Positions 11,094-21,689 of a DNA stretch of 64,000 nucleotides are shown here, piece after piece; the stretch's first letter is position 1, and every line of letters begins with the position of its first letter. Both the position numbers and the translations under genes were made by a program. A model generated the notes under the pieces. The model made no database searches. It had not been told where the DNA came from and saw only the letters and a program-made list of their open reading frames with translations. Source of the DNA: Neoarius graeffei (taxonomy: Eukaryota; Chordata; Actinopteri; Siluriformes; Ariidae); NCBI RefSeq assembly GCF_027579695.1, contig NC_083590.1, positions 16,069,656 to 16,133,655 of the forward strand, written 5' to 3'.

Positions 11094-11639
11094 CACCTGC
11101 CTCCTTATTAGTACCGGGTAAGGTACAATAACAAAAATAAACGAAAGAAACAAAAAGGAGCCATACTAAACAATCATAAGTCATTACTGCCATTTCCATC
11201 GCATTGCATGACAAACCAACATAAGTTTCACCACATGTACATTTTTTTTTTTTTTGTATTCAAGGTCCATATGTGCAGCAATGTCCTTTCAAGAGCTCAA
11301 ATTCACGAGAGTCTTTCTTGTTAAGAGCTTACACATAGTCCATAATAGTCCGTATGCCAAAGGCATGATTTCTGAGTCCATATCTCATTGGTGTATGTTC
11401 TGCATTATGTCTGTGTATGTACGACGCTCATGTGTGCACGAATAGAGTCCATGGCATGGTCCTTGTCACGCATGTGAAGATCAAGGTTCAGTCAGTGTAA
11501 GTGGCAGGAAATTCAAGTTCTTAATACACAATATGTATCACAATTCAACTTCATATTCTTGTCCACATCACACATTCAACTTGATGTTCAATCAGACATT
11601 TTTTTTTTTTCTTTTTCAACTTCATAGTCATGGTGCACA

Positions 11640-12713
11640 TCACATCATATCGTTCTCTAACAACAAGCAGACCTTTGCAATTGGCCTGTCTATAACACTC
11701 GTCTTTGTTTTCAGGGTCACACTACGTACCACCCCCCTTTTATCCTTCTTCGTGTCAATTACCCTCCCCAACATCCAAGATGCCCTAGGGGCAGTAGGGT
11801 CAGCAATTAACACGACATCACCACATGTATAGTTACGCCTCAATTTCAACCATTTCTGTCTTTCCTGTAAGGTAGGAAGGTATTCCCTAACCCATCTTTT
11901 CCAGAATGTATCTGCCATGTATTGTACCTGTTTCCATCTGCGCTTACTATACATGTCGGTTTTCTGGAATAGACCAGGGGCTAGTGTGGGTTGACCTTTG
12001 AGTAGTAAGAGGTGGTTGGGTGTTAAGGGTTCGAGATCATTGGGGCTATCTGAGATGGTGGTTAGTGGACGACTGTTAACAATTGCTTCGACTTCACAGA
12101 AGAAGGTGTGAAGGGACTCATCATCCAACGTTTGAGTTTGGGTTATGGCCAGGAGTGTTTGCTTCACTTGTCTGATTAACCTTTCCCAGACCCCTCCATA
12201 ATGTGAAGCGGCAGGTGGGTTGTAAATCCATTCTATGCCTCGTTGTTGTAGGGCAATGTGTAGTTTGTGGCTTTCATTCCATTCTTTGACGGCATTCCTG
12301 AGCTCACGATCAGCTGAAATCAGGTTGGTGCCATTATCGGATCGTATTTGCTGAACCTGACCTCTTCTGCTCACAAATCTACTAATTGCGTTGATGCATG
12401 AGTCAGTGTCCAGTGAATTGGCCACTTCTAAATGTACTGCTCTTGTTGCGAGGCATGTGAAAATAACGCCATATCTTTTTATTTCACTTCGTCCCTTTTT
12501 AACTATGATTGGGCCAAAATCTGCGCCAACATTTGTAAAGGGTGGTGAATCAGGCGTTACCCTTTCCTTTGGCAAGTCTGCCATCTTTTGCTCACCTAAG
12601 CGTGCATGTTGTTTTCTGCAGAATACACACTCGGATCTGATCCTTCTGGCCAGGGTGTTTGCTGCCGGTATCCAGTATTGCTGTCTCAGTTTGGCTAACG
12701 TGATTTCTTCCAC
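11640..12713 (-). pseudogene. BEL integrase, C-terminal part of pol, in shifted frame
   Basis: 357 residues. They start within the H2C2 zinc module (KLRQQYWIPAAN, then CVFCRKQHA). The catalytic triad is visible: Asp in VGADFGP, Asp in IRSDNGTNL, Glu in HYGGVWERLIRQVK. It ends in the BEL-specific C-terminal domain (GDVVLIADPTAPRASWMLGR). The His pair of the zinc module lies in the preceding pol frame, so a single-base indel near 12,690-12,713 splits the domain. This is the main lesion in an otherwise young element. Confidence 0.9.
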
Positions 12714-15702
12714 AGTGCCCTAGTTGTTCATGAATGTGTCTGAGCAGCACTTTGGACACGTGGTGGTTTTTTGGAAGGATGGCAGGATGTTTCTGTAATT
12801 CTGGCATGGCCATTCTGCTTAGCCTTCCTCCTGTACGCAGGATTCCATTCTGCAGAATTGGATCGAGCATTCGAATGTGGCTCTGGCGGCTTAGGTTTGC
12901 CTTTTCCTTTTGTAGAGTCTCCATTTCCTCAGGAAACGCTTCCAGTTGAGTGTGTTGAATAATTGCGTTCTCCGCTCTTTTCAGGTCATTCAGTGTCATG
13001 GGTTGTACGATCATGCGTTTTTTCACCTTTTCCATTTTCTTTTCCAACAGGTTTTCCTTTTCAGGTGTGGAGTTCGTCGTGGCAAGTTGGGTAAGTATTT
13101 CCTTTCGTTTAGTACTTAGGTTCTTTAGCAGGTCTTTCAGCTTCAATAGCCATGCGACTGCCCTGGTAAGTTTGGTCCAATTTGAGTGGTGGTGAATAAA
13201 TGCATGCGTAGGAGTGTGCTGCTCCTGCTCCTTCACCACTATGTTCATCATGAGAACATTCCTTTTGACTTCCATGTCATTTTCCAGTTCTGTTTGTGGC
13301 ACGAGTTCGGACTTGGGCCACTCGAATGGCTGGCCCTTCAGGAATTCTGGACCATTGAGCCAAGTTTTTGACTGCAAGAGTGCACTTGCCTTGAGGCCAC
13401 GAGATGCGCAATCTGCCGGATTTTGTTTTGTGTTTATGTATTTCCATTGGTTGATCCTTGTCATCTCTCTGATTGTATTTATTCTATTGGCCACGAATGT
13501 TTTGAACCTTTTGTTCTCGTTCTGAATGTACTTTAGTGTTGAAGCACTGTCAGTCCAGAAGGTGGATGGTTCCAGTTGTAGTTGCAGCTCTGATCGAAGG
13601 AATGCGTCTATTCGTACCGCAAGAACTGCTGCAGTTAGTTCCATTCTTGGCATTGTGGTTTGTTTCAAGGGTGCAACTCTGGATTTCCCCATTATGAATG
13701 AGGTGTGTATTTCATGGCTTGAATTGGTGAGGCGGAGGTAAGTGACACAGCCATAGCCGCTTTCCGAGGCGTCGCTAAAGTGATGAAGCTGAGCAGATGT
13801 TACTGTACCGAAGGTTTTGGGCTTAATGCACCTGTCAACTCTGAGCTCTCCAATAGAGCACAATCCGTCCATCCATTCTTGCCACTGATACAAGTAGTGG
13901 TCTGGTAAGTCTTTGTCCCAGTCATATTCATGCTTACAGAGATCCTGAAGTATGTTTTTTGCAGTGAGTGTGAATGGGCATATGAGTCCGAGTGGGTCGT
14001 ATACTGAAGAGATGACGGAGAGGATTCCCCTACGAGTGAACGGCTGGTCTTTGAGGCTTACTGAAAAGCTGAGCTTGTCACTCTGGATTTGCCACTGTAT
14101 TCCAAGGGTTCGCTCTGTTGGCAGCTCACTGGACTCTAAGTCCAAGGTTTTGACATCACTAGCCCTGTCTGCTTGTGGAATGGAGGCCAAGACTGCTCTG
14201 CTGTTGCTGATCCATTTGTGAAGTCGGAAGCCTCCCATTGAGCAAGCAGTTTCCAACTCTTTGCACAATTGCACGGCGTCAGCTTCTGTAGCCACCGATT
14301 TCAAGCAGTCGTCTACATAGTAGTTACACTTTATTGTATCTACTGTCTCAGGCATGAAGAACTCCTTGAAGTCTTCCGCACATTGTCTTAGGGCAAAAGA
14401 TGCACAGCTTGGGGACGATGATGCGCCAAACAGATGCACTACCATTCGGTGTTCTTTTAGTGGCTGGCTCAGGTCACCATTTGGCCACCATAAGAACCGC
14501 AGAAAGTCCACATGCTTCTCCATCACTCGCACTTGATGAAACATGCTTTCGATGTCTGCCATGATGGCAATGTTCTCTTTTCGGAAACGCAACAGGACAC
14601 CTACCAGGTTGCCAGTCAGGTTCGGGCCTTGGATTAGTTTGTCATTCAAGGACGTTCCTTGGAAAGAGGCTGAACAGTCGAACACCACCCTCAGGGTGCC
14701 TTTCTTCGGATGATGAACAGCATGGTGCGGCAAGTACCACACCTTCCCACTAGAGGGCGCTAGTTCGTTGAATGGGACCACCTCTGCATGATTCTTTTGT
14801 AACATGCTTTCCAAGAAGGTTGTGTATTCACTGTGATACTGTTCATCCTTTTCCAATTTCCTTTTGAGAGACATGACTCGCTGGTGGGCCTGTTGGTAGT
14901 TGTTTGGCATTGTGATATCACTTTCTTTGAAAAGCAAAGGTAAGTAGTAGTGCCCATTTTTAATTTCCTTTGATTTTTCCATAATGGACATAAAACGTTT
15001 ATCTTCTACTGACATCTCGCTCTTCTCTTCAGCTGCCAGTTCTGGGAAATCCTGCTGATACTGCTTCATCAGCAGGTCATTCACATCCCTTATGGATATG
15101 CGGTTTACAGTACATGAGTGAGTTCCATGCCCTTCACAAGTTGCTTCATGCATGAGGCCGTTGACGACCCACCCTAGAGGTGTTCTCACAGCATAGGGCC
15201 CAGTACCCTCACTGTTAATTACCTCCCAGGGCTCCATAACCTTTGCAGCGTTTGTGCCTATAAGCAACTCTATATCGGCATCCAGGTGTGGAATTGTCAC
15301 GTTGTGTAAGTATGTCCATTTTTCCAGGTATTCCTGTTTGGGTATATGATGTTTCGAGATGGGTAAGTGTGTTTGGGTACAAGTTGGTGGCAGCTTGTGG
15401 TATTGCACACCATCGATGCTGCTTACCTCGAGGCCAGAGACGAGACTACTGTAGATTCTCCTTTCCTGTCCTAACGTACAGAGCATGATTGAGACCTCCT
15501 TGCCAGGGATGTTCAGTTTGCTTCTCAATGAGTCTGTACAGAATGTGGCTGAGCTGCCGGGATCTAAAAACGCATGTGTGAGCACCATCTCGTCACTGTT
15601 GGACAACCTCACCTTCACAGGTACTATGGCTAGGGAGTACTGGTCAGAGGTACCGGCCCCCATTGGGTCGCTATTGTCCACTGACACCATGGCATTACTC
15701 AA
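12592..15702 (-). CDS. BEL/Pao pol: protease, RT, RNase H, start of integrase
   Basis: A 1036-residue frame. The protease is near residue 47, where the active-site motif reads LDPGSS (DPGS rather than DSGS). RT spans about 250-560 with YVDD at about residues 462-465 (bases 14308-14319). The Pao-type region and RNase H follow (FSDASESGYGC near 650, WTDSASTLKYI near 740). At the end come the first His residues of the integrase zinc module (HEQLGHCGRNH), after which the frame runs out-of-phase and stops. The open frame continues upstream of the first in-frame start, past the gag stop, with HPTVLHI, the sequence that normally follows the BEL zinc knuckles. So gag and pol are offset by one base there. 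Confidence 0.93.
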   Translation of the reverse strand: MSNAMVSVDNSDPMGAGTSDQYSLAIVPVKVRLSNSDEMVLTHAFLDPGSSATFCTDSLRSKLNIPGKEVSIMLCTLGQERRIYSSLVSGLEVSSIDGVQYHKLPPTCTQTHLPISKHHIPKQEYLEKWTYLHNVTIPHLDADIELLIGTNAAKVMEPWEVINSEGTGPYAVRTPLGWVVNGLMHEATCEGHGTHSCTVNRISIRDVNDLLMKQYQQDFPELAAEEKSEMSVEDKRFMSIMEKSKEIKNGHYYLPLLFKESDITMPNNYQQAHQRVMSLKRKLEKDEQYHSEYTTFLESMLQKNHAEVVPFNELAPSSGKVWYLPHHAVHHPKKGTLRVVFDCSASFQGTSLNDKLIQGPNLTGNLVGVLLRFRKENIAIMADIESMFHQVRVMEKHVDFLRFLWWPNGDLSQPLKEHRMVVHLFGASSSPSCASFALRQCAEDFKEFFMPETVDTIKCNYYVDDCLKSVATEADAVQLCKELETACSMGGFRLHKWISNSRAVLASIPQADRASDVKTLDLESSELPTERTLGIQWQIQSDKLSFSVSLKDQPFTRRGILSVISSVYDPLGLICPFTLTAKNILQDLCKHEYDWDKDLPDHYLYQWQEWMDGLCSIGELRVDRCIKPKTFGTVTSAQLHHFSDASESGYGCVTYLRLTNSSHEIHTSFIMGKSRVAPLKQTTMPRMELTAAVLAVRIDAFLRSELQLQLEPSTFWTDSASTLKYIQNENKRFKTFVANRINTIREMTRINQWKYINTKQNPADCASRGLKASALLQSKTWLNGPEFLKGQPFEWPKSELVPQTELENDMEVKRNVLMMNIVVKEQEQHTPTHAFIHHHSNWTKLTRAVAWLLKLKDLLKNLSTKRKEILTQLATTNSTPEKENLLEKKMEKVKKRMIVQPMTLNDLKRAENAIIQHTQLEAFPEEMETLQKEKANLSRQSHIRMLDPILQNGILRTGGRLSRMAMPELQKHPAILPKNHHVSKVLLRHIHEQLGHCGRNHVSQTETAILDTGSKHPGQKDQIRVCILQKTTCTLR

Positions 15703-15784
15703 GGTGGTGTGGCTACTTCTGACCTTGCTGCTCTCCTTTCTAGTGGGAATGTGAAGGACTGTTGGATGCGGGAGTGAGCAGGTT

Positions 15785-17725
15785 TCACGTCATTCGGTTT
15801 GTGCACGTTTTCCCAAGATGGCCCTTCGAGAGGCAACCAAAACACATTCCCTGGGCCTTCAGATACTGAATTTTCTCTGTGTTGGGCTTGGACCGAAAAG
15901 TTTCACATGTGTCAAGATTGTGATTTCCATTACAGTACATGCATGAGTCCATATTGGTAGGTGGAAGTTGTTTGCGAGTGTGTGAGTCATAGCCTTTGAC
16001 CACAGGAGTAGCCACTGTGGTGGCAAAGCTGGGGCTGCTACGGGGTTTGGCCTTCACCTGTAGCTTGGACTTTGGTGCTACTTTGGTGTCGGTTGGGAAC
16101 TGGATGTCCCCGAAGACCGGATCTAGCAACACCCTAGCCTGCTTCTCCACAAACTCCACTAAGTCCTTGTATTTTGCCCTCTGGGCCTTTTCCTCCATGC
16201 TGTACACAACTCCACGCCACCTGTCTCTGAGCTTGAATGGAAGCTTTGAAACCAGTAGCCTCAAATTACTTGAATTCTCCAGTTCTCTAAGTCCATCGAT
16301 ATCGGACATTGTATTAAAACAGCTACGTAAAAACAATGCATACGAACGCAAGTCCTTTCCATGCTCTGGCTTTATGACTAGCCAGTTCAAGGCCTTGTTC
16401 ATATATGTTGAGGCTATTCTGTAGCTGTTGCCAAAGTTGTAGGCTAATTGTTCTTTGGCTTCTTTATATGCCACAGTAGGATCCATATGTAGGAAGCTGG
16501 TGACTAGAGCTCTAGGTTCACCTTTGGTGTACTGTTGCAAATAGTACAGACGGTCATCAGAGTTCTCAGTTTTCCCTTCCACAAACTGTTCAAATGCCTT
16601 GATAAATGTCTTGTACTCCAGTGGGTCTCCATCAAATACCGGTATTTCTCTATCCGGTAGAAGAGAAAGTGCCTGCTGTTTAACCAGCAATGTTGTGATT
16701 TCTGTATGTTTTTTCAGAACATCAGTTACATTCACGTCATTAACATTAGAACTGGTTGCATTGCCACTGTTTGTGGTGGTGTTGTTACTTGCACTGGGAC
16801 TGACTGCATTTGGATTGTCTGTGGGGGCATGCTGATGTGCACTGGCACCGGCTACTTGGGCATCTGTACTGTCAATTCCGTCATTTTGTTGCGCACGGGT
16901 TATGTGGGCATGCTGTTGTGTTATGTTTTGGACAGTTTGTTGCACAGTTTCGCTATGTGGAGTTACTTGTGCTCGCTTTATTCGTTGCGCAGTGGCAGGT
17001 ATATTGTATTCTGTGGGCGTGCCGAATTTGTGTAGCCCTGACAGAGAGCGCAAATCCTCTGCTTGTTTATATACTTCCCGCTTTGCCTCGGCGGCAGCGA
17101 GTTCGGAGCTTAGTGCGAGCCTCTGCCTGCGCGCTTGGATCTGTGCCTTTCTTTTTGCCATATCGTTTGCCATATCGGCCATGATCATTGCCTCTTCCAT
17201 GTCGAGGTCGATCCGTTTGCTCATGGCATCCAGCTTGGCCCTAGTGGCCGCGCACTCGGCTTCTGCCTTTAATTGTGCATTCGGGACATGAGACGCGCGG
17301 CTTACGTGGCTCGGGTCTTTAGCACTACGAGCTGTCTGCGATACACTGTCCTCTGGCTTTACATCCTTTTCCTTTTCCACTTCCTCATCGCCATCCTCCT
17401 TCCGTATCCATTCTAAAGTTTCATCCAGAAAGTCTTTGTTCAATTTATATTTTGGTTCATACCAGTCTCTTTGGTCTGCGTCCTTCTCGTCTTCGTCGTC
17501 TATTAAACTCTGCACTGTTAATTGTATGCTCCTAAATTCAACTAAAAATTTATCAAATAACTCAAGTTGGGAATTTACTGTGTCTTTGTCTTGGCCAGCT
17601 TCTATGAGGTCATTAATTTCGTTTCTTTTTCGAGTGAGTACGCCAAGTTTCCCTCTACGGGTTCCCATTAATTTGCTTAACTCTCTCTCCTTATCATAAC
17701 CAGTTTCAGTTGGACCGTCAGACAT
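15785..17725 (-). CDS. BEL/Pao gag
   Basis: 646 residues, intact from ATG to stop. The N-terminus is charged and coiled-coil-like (ELSKLMGTRRGKLGVL), followed by a long helical basic/acidic stretch and a Thr/Asn/Ala-rich linker. The capsid-like DUF1759-type core follows at about residues 370-560 (PVFDGDPLEYKTFIKAFEQF). Two CCHC-like zinc knuckles lie at the C-terminus: CMYCNGNHNLDTC, with one residue fewer than usual before His, and CFGCLSKGHLGKTC. It would package the element RNA. The stop codon lies right after the second knuckle, where related elements usually continue into pol. Confidence 0.93.
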   Translation of the reverse strand: MSDGPTETGYDKERELSKLMGTRRGKLGVLTRKRNEINDLIEAGQDKDTVNSQLELFDKFLVEFRSIQLTVQSLIDDEDEKDADQRDWYEPKYKLNKDFLDETLEWIRKEDGDEEVEKEKDVKPEDSVSQTARSAKDPSHVSRASHVPNAQLKAEAECAATRAKLDAMSKRIDLDMEEAMIMADMANDMAKRKAQIQARRQRLALSSELAAAEAKREVYKQAEDLRSLSGLHKFGTPTEYNIPATAQRIKRAQVTPHSETVQQTVQNITQQHAHITRAQQNDGIDSTDAQVAGASAHQHAPTDNPNAVSPSASNNTTTNSGNATSSNVNDVNVTDVLKKHTEITTLLVKQQALSLLPDREIPVFDGDPLEYKTFIKAFEQFVEGKTENSDDRLYYLQQYTKGEPRALVTSFLHMDPTVAYKEAKEQLAYNFGNSYRIASTYMNKALNWLVIKPEHGKDLRSYALFLRSCFNTMSDIDGLRELENSSNLRLLVSKLPFKLRDRWRGVVYSMEEKAQRAKYKDLVEFVEKQARVLLDPVFGDIQFPTDTKVAPKSKLQVKAKPRSSPSFATTVATPVVKGYDSHTRKQLPPTNMDSCMYCNGNHNLDTCETFRSKPNTEKIQYLKAQGMCFGCLSKGHLGKTCTNRMT

Positions 17726-18526
17726 TTTTTAAACAAAAACTTCAACACAATGTCCAGTCCAAACAAGAAAATGCAGTGCTTACACAGTCCAGTATTTAAC
17801 TTAAACGAGGAAGTGATTCACTAACTAAAACAAGGGCACAGAGTTCAATTCTAAACGAGCGCAGATGCTCCAACGATAGCAGTGAGTTGTCTATCAGTGG
17901 GCGCGGCAGCCCCAATGACAGCAGGTGACTGTCCAATCGATGGGCGCGGCGGCCCAAGTTCAAGTGAGAGCTCGGCGGCTCGGAGAAACCCAGTTTTACT
18001 CACGGTTGGCCGTCCAATGTCACAGTCTCACCAAGCATGAAGCAGCAGGCCCAGGCCTCATCAGCTAAAATCCAAAGCACAGCAAATAATCCAAACGTTC
18101 TGCGATCCCAGCTCCCTGATAAGGGTAATCCAATACTTTCGTCGATCACAGCGACTTCAGCGCAGCCCTTAATGAGCCGCTCAGGTGTTCCAACTTGCAA
18201 TCAGCCGGCGTTTCTAGCTGCGTCTTGAGGCTTGCTTCTTCTTGGGTTCTTCGTGCTTACTTCTGTTTTCACAACTTCTTTCCAGGTTGCTTTTCTTTCA
18301 GCGCTCTTGCCTTCCTTCTTCTTGTCGCGTTTATTCTTCTCCACGCAGGGTCCAGAGAGAGTTCCTATTCAATTTTTTCGTCTTCCTCTTCTTCAGGTGG
18401 ATTTTAATGAAGCGAGGGTTTTAACTGGAGGGATGGTTTTAAATGATGCTCTTCTTTCTTCCTTACTTGCAGATGAGGGTTTTAACGTTTCGATTCCATT
18501 TTGACTTGCAAGCAGGTTTTTAACGA
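17726..18526 (-). other. BEL 5' leader
   Basis: About 800 bp between the 5' LTR and the gag start, with no supported coding region. A GGGCGCGGCRGCCC motif occurs twice (about 17,900 and 17,943). A primer-binding site is not obvious next to the LTR. Confidence 0.7.
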
Positions 18527-19018
18527 TGTAGTGACTTCTTTTAAGGCACTTCTTCTAGACGCCGTTGAGGTGTTTTTAATTGCACGTGGTTTATTTAAAC
18601 AGAAAAGTCTTCGTATAACGTCCACCATAACTCATAATAATAAAGGCAAACAAAAGGGTCCATGAAACAAAACGATAAACCAAGCGTGGTACAAGCACTA
18701 CTCTAATAGTATGCCGCTGTGTTGATTTGTTATTAAAAACCTATATGCCTGCTGGCGTCACCAAATGTCCACAATTCCAAATTCCACAATATTCCACAGT
18801 TCCAAGTTTCCACCAGCTCACACTCCGACTACCAAACAGACTCCCTGTCTGTGTGGCACCCTCTACTAATTGTGCACCGCCTCTAATTGGACACCTGTGC
18901 ATCAATTAGAAGACCGAGGCACTCAAGGCCAGGTTAAGTTGCAGCATAATTCTAAACAATTCCATATTCTGCCAGCAGGTGTCCATGTCAACATAAATGA
19001 ATCAAATTGGCTCCTATA
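18527..19018 (-). repeat. BEL 5' LTR
   Basis: Partner of 10602-11093. Same length, one difference noticed. It would carry the element promoter; I could not assign a TATA box or initiator confidently. Confidence 0.95.
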
Positions 19019-19023
19019 GAGGG

Positions 19024-20070
19024 ACACACGCGTCTTGTGCATAATCATTAAAACGACTCTTACTCTGAATTCTCTTGCTTCTTAATTTGAGTCTTTCGCA
19101 TGTACAGTTCATTTAGATGTGAAATTTATTTTTCTCCAGTTTTAATAGCATGTTTTTTTTCTAATTTTTAGGAGTGTAATTCATTCAGTCCAAGAGATCA
19201 GTGTCCAGGAATCAGCAGTGAGCCCATGAGCTTTGTGTCCATACACTAATGTTCAAAAATGGTGTGATCTGTGATCTGGACACAGATAATGTGACCCCAC
19301 CCTCAGAAAAGCGGTAAGCTGCCATGTTCTAATATTTTAGTCATTAACTGTTCATATCTGAAATATGGAGTGAGGATATCTGAAGAGAGAAACTTAACTT
19401 ATACTGAGAATGAAAAGTTTAGTCGCCACTTGAAAAAAATGCCAGATTCTGTTCATTGTTAGTAAAATTATGTTCTTATAAAATTACAAATGCAGTCGTA
19501 TGAGACAGTACACTAAAGCCATGATACGAATCACATCCCAATCCAGGCTTCACAGGACCAGACTGATGAGACGGTGCTGACACAAAACATTACATTTTAA
19601 AGTGTAATACATTTATTTTGATTTGTAAAGGCAGCAAATCAAACCACTGCAATATCAATACAGTCGGGGTGTTAAACCTGTGTCAAATCCAGGCATTTAT
19701 TTTAACCTGCATTTCAGACCGTGGTCAATCCAGCCGTGATAGAAACTGGAGTGCACGTATGTATATACAGTGGTTTACTGTAACTACCTTCAGATGGCTC
19801 CACTACAGATCTGCTGTGAAATTCTGGATAGTGTGAAAATGTTAAAGGAGAACTGAAATCATTTTTAAACTTGCTTTATTTCTTAATTAATGTGTTATTC
19901 AGTTACGTTTTCAGTTTTAGTAACCTTATATCGTGACTCGTATTGGCAACTAATTGCAATAAATTATTATATTTATCGGCCTATTCGTTTTTTAGCCATG
20001 TTGAATTTAGTTCGTTTGGTCTACGGCAGGCGTCGCTTATCCACGCAATCTTCACGAGACTTGTGTGTTA
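19024..20070. other. Unassigned intergenic stretch
   Basis: No supported gene. One exon-like segment at about 19172-19313 has AG and GT borders but stops in the relevant frames (see rejected items). Confidence 0.4.
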
Positions 20071-20141
20071 GGGTTTTGCTGGGATTCGAACCCGGGTCGC
20101 TGGTGTAGTGATCCAGCAAGCCCCCACTAGGCCACCAGGGG
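20071..20141 (-). repeat. tRNA-like head of a repeat, not a functional tRNA
   Basis: On the minus strand, TGGCCTAGTGG resembles a tRNA A box and GGTTCGAATCC is a good B box, about 45 bp apart. The ends do not pair into an acceptor stem. It abuts the repeat at 20144-20679, so it is most likely a tRNA-derived repeat part. Confidence 0.55.
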
Positions 20142-20143
20142 AA

Positions 20144-20679
20144 TGACTCAAGTGCAGAGGCATGAGGCGAAAGTAGAGTAGAAAAAGGCAGTTTATTTAC
20201 AATGCAAAAAATCCAAAAATCCAAGGAGAAAAAAATACGTAAAATCCAACGCTCAGAAGATATAAGGGAAAATAAAATATCCAACAGTTCAAAGTCCAAA
20301 AATCAGAAAAGAAAAGGCAAAATTGCAGAATGCTCAGAAGATCCAAAAATGTTAAGTACAACGTCCAAAGAAAGCAAAAATACCAAAAAACACTAGGGCA
20401 TAAGCAAGGTTCACGGGACAGAGGTAACTAACCATAAGTAGCACAAAGACTCCGTGACTAGGGACTGAACTGAGGGAGTATATATACACACAAACTAAAT
20501 AGGACACAGGTGACAATAATGAGGACTAGGCGGGGCACAAGGCACATGGAAAAACAAAGGCACATGGTTGTCAAAACAAAAACACAGAAACAGTGGCGGC
20601 CTCTAGAGGCCAAAACAAACAAGACAAGATAAGGAAATAAGAGCGGCCTCTAGAGGCCAAAACAGTCCCAGTCCTAACA
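20144..20679 (-). repeat. Probable solo LTR or LTR-like repeat
   Basis: On the minus strand it starts TGTTAGGACTGGGACTG and carries two GGCCTCTAGAGGCCGC palindromic blocks, a TATATA-containing stretch near 20,480, and an A-rich interior. TG at the start and AT-rich promoter-like sequence suggest an LTR, but no partner or target duplication is seen. Confidence 0.45.
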
Positions 20680-21039
20680 TTGTGCAAGACTTCGAAACGT
20701 GAAGTGTCAGCCAGGTGTCAGTGCCACCATTTTGAAAACTGTTTTCCAAATGAAATATTGCACAAAAATGAGTTTAAATGATCACTGTCTACTTTTTTCA
20801 GACTTTCCTGATTGCTATCAAAACAAAAAAAAAAACTTCCAGCTTGATTACATCAGCATTCAAAAGAGGGCGCGCGTGTCTTTTGACAACGTTGGCAGAT
20901 GTTGCCCTGTGTCCCAAATCACTTCCGACTCACTATATAGGGCACTATATAGTGGGGATGCCATTTTGTAGTAGTAATTCCCTATTGAGGTATTTCACCT
21001 GACGTCACAGGGTCACGTGATGCCCCGGTGTCCACCATT

Positions 21040-21490
21040 TTGGACGGCAAGCTAGCTAATGTCAACAACAGTAGCTAGTATGTTACTGTAGCAATATTTA
21101 CGTTCAGTCATTTGGATGACTGTTAAAACCTTTCAGTCTCAAGTTTTTCCTTTACTGGATTTACTAGTTTACTGAGCTAGCGCGCGATGGCTCCCGGCCC
21201 GGCCGGAGAGCGCGCGATGGCTCCCGGCCCGGCCGGAGAGCGCGCGATGGCTCCCGGCCCGGCCGGAGAGCGCGCGATGGCTCCCGGCCCGGCCGGAGAG
21301 CGCGCGATGGCTCCCGGCCCGGCCGGAGAGCGCGCGATGGCTCCCGGCTTGGCCGAGCGCGCTAGCTCAGTAAACTAGTAAATCCAGTAAAGGAAAAACT
21401 TGAGACTGAAAGGTTTTAACAGTCATCCAAATGACTGAACGTAAATATTGCTACAGTAACATACCAGCTACGATGTTGTTGACATTAGCT
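21040..21490. repeat. ~135-bp inverted repeat flanking a minisatellite
   Basis: Left arm about 21040-21184 and right arm about 21354-21490 are near-perfect inverted copies: both contain the GTTACTGTAGCAATATTTACG block and the TAGTTTACTGAGCTAGCGCGC end. The loop is the 30-bp repeat array, so the whole can fold into a hairpin about 450 nt long. Confidence 0.92.
21181..21360. repeat. 30-bp GC-rich minisatellite, six units
   Basis: Five identical units of CGCGCGATGG-CTCCCGGCCCGGCCGGAGAG plus a diverged sixth that runs into the right hairpin arm. The unit length is a multiple of three, so an open frame repeats a ten-residue MAPGPAGERA peptide; this is a consequence of the repeat, not evidence for a gene. 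Confidence 0.97.
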
Positions 21491-21689
21491 AGTGCTAACA
21501 GCTAGCTGCTAGTACACTGCTACAACACAGACACCGACCCTAATAATACAGTTCTTAGTCATTGCCTGGTAACAGCAAATTTATAACGGGCCATGTCTCA
21601 ACAGACTAAGAAGTTATTTCAATGACATTTAATAACATTTTGTTTATCCTGAGGACCGAAAGTAAATGAAAATGTGAACAAACCTTAGC

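Larger units (their letters stand above)
10602..19018 (-). mobile_element. BEL/Pao LTR retrotransposon, nearly complete
   Basis: An 8.4-kb element on the minus strand: 5' LTR 18527-19018, leader, gag 17725-15785, pol 15702-12592, integrase 12713-11640, 3' untranslated region, purine-rich tract and 3' LTR 10602-11093. GAGGG is duplicated on both sides (10597-10601 and 19019-19023). The two 492-bp LTRs show one difference by eye (A at 10761, G at 18686), so insertion is recent. Two breaks in reading frame are seen: at gag/pol, which could be programmed, and in the integrase zinc module, which looks like damage. Confidence 0.95.

Noticed and set aside
13526-16835. Plus-strand frames opposite BEL gag and pol
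   Set aside because: Shadows of the minus-strand gag and pol; no motifs.
19172-19313. Exon-like segment with TTTTTAG acceptor and GCG/GTAAGC donor, containing SSEPMSFVSIH
   Set aside because: Faintly like the NLR cassette peptide, but stops follow at once in that frame and the DNA does not align with the cassette exons.
20071-20141. Candidate tRNA gene
   Set aside because: A and B boxes present but no acceptor stem; joined to a repeat.
21187-21378. Open frame of repeated MAPGPAGERA peptide
   Set aside because: Follows from the 30-bp minisatellite being a multiple of three; no splice sites, no flanking coding sequence.
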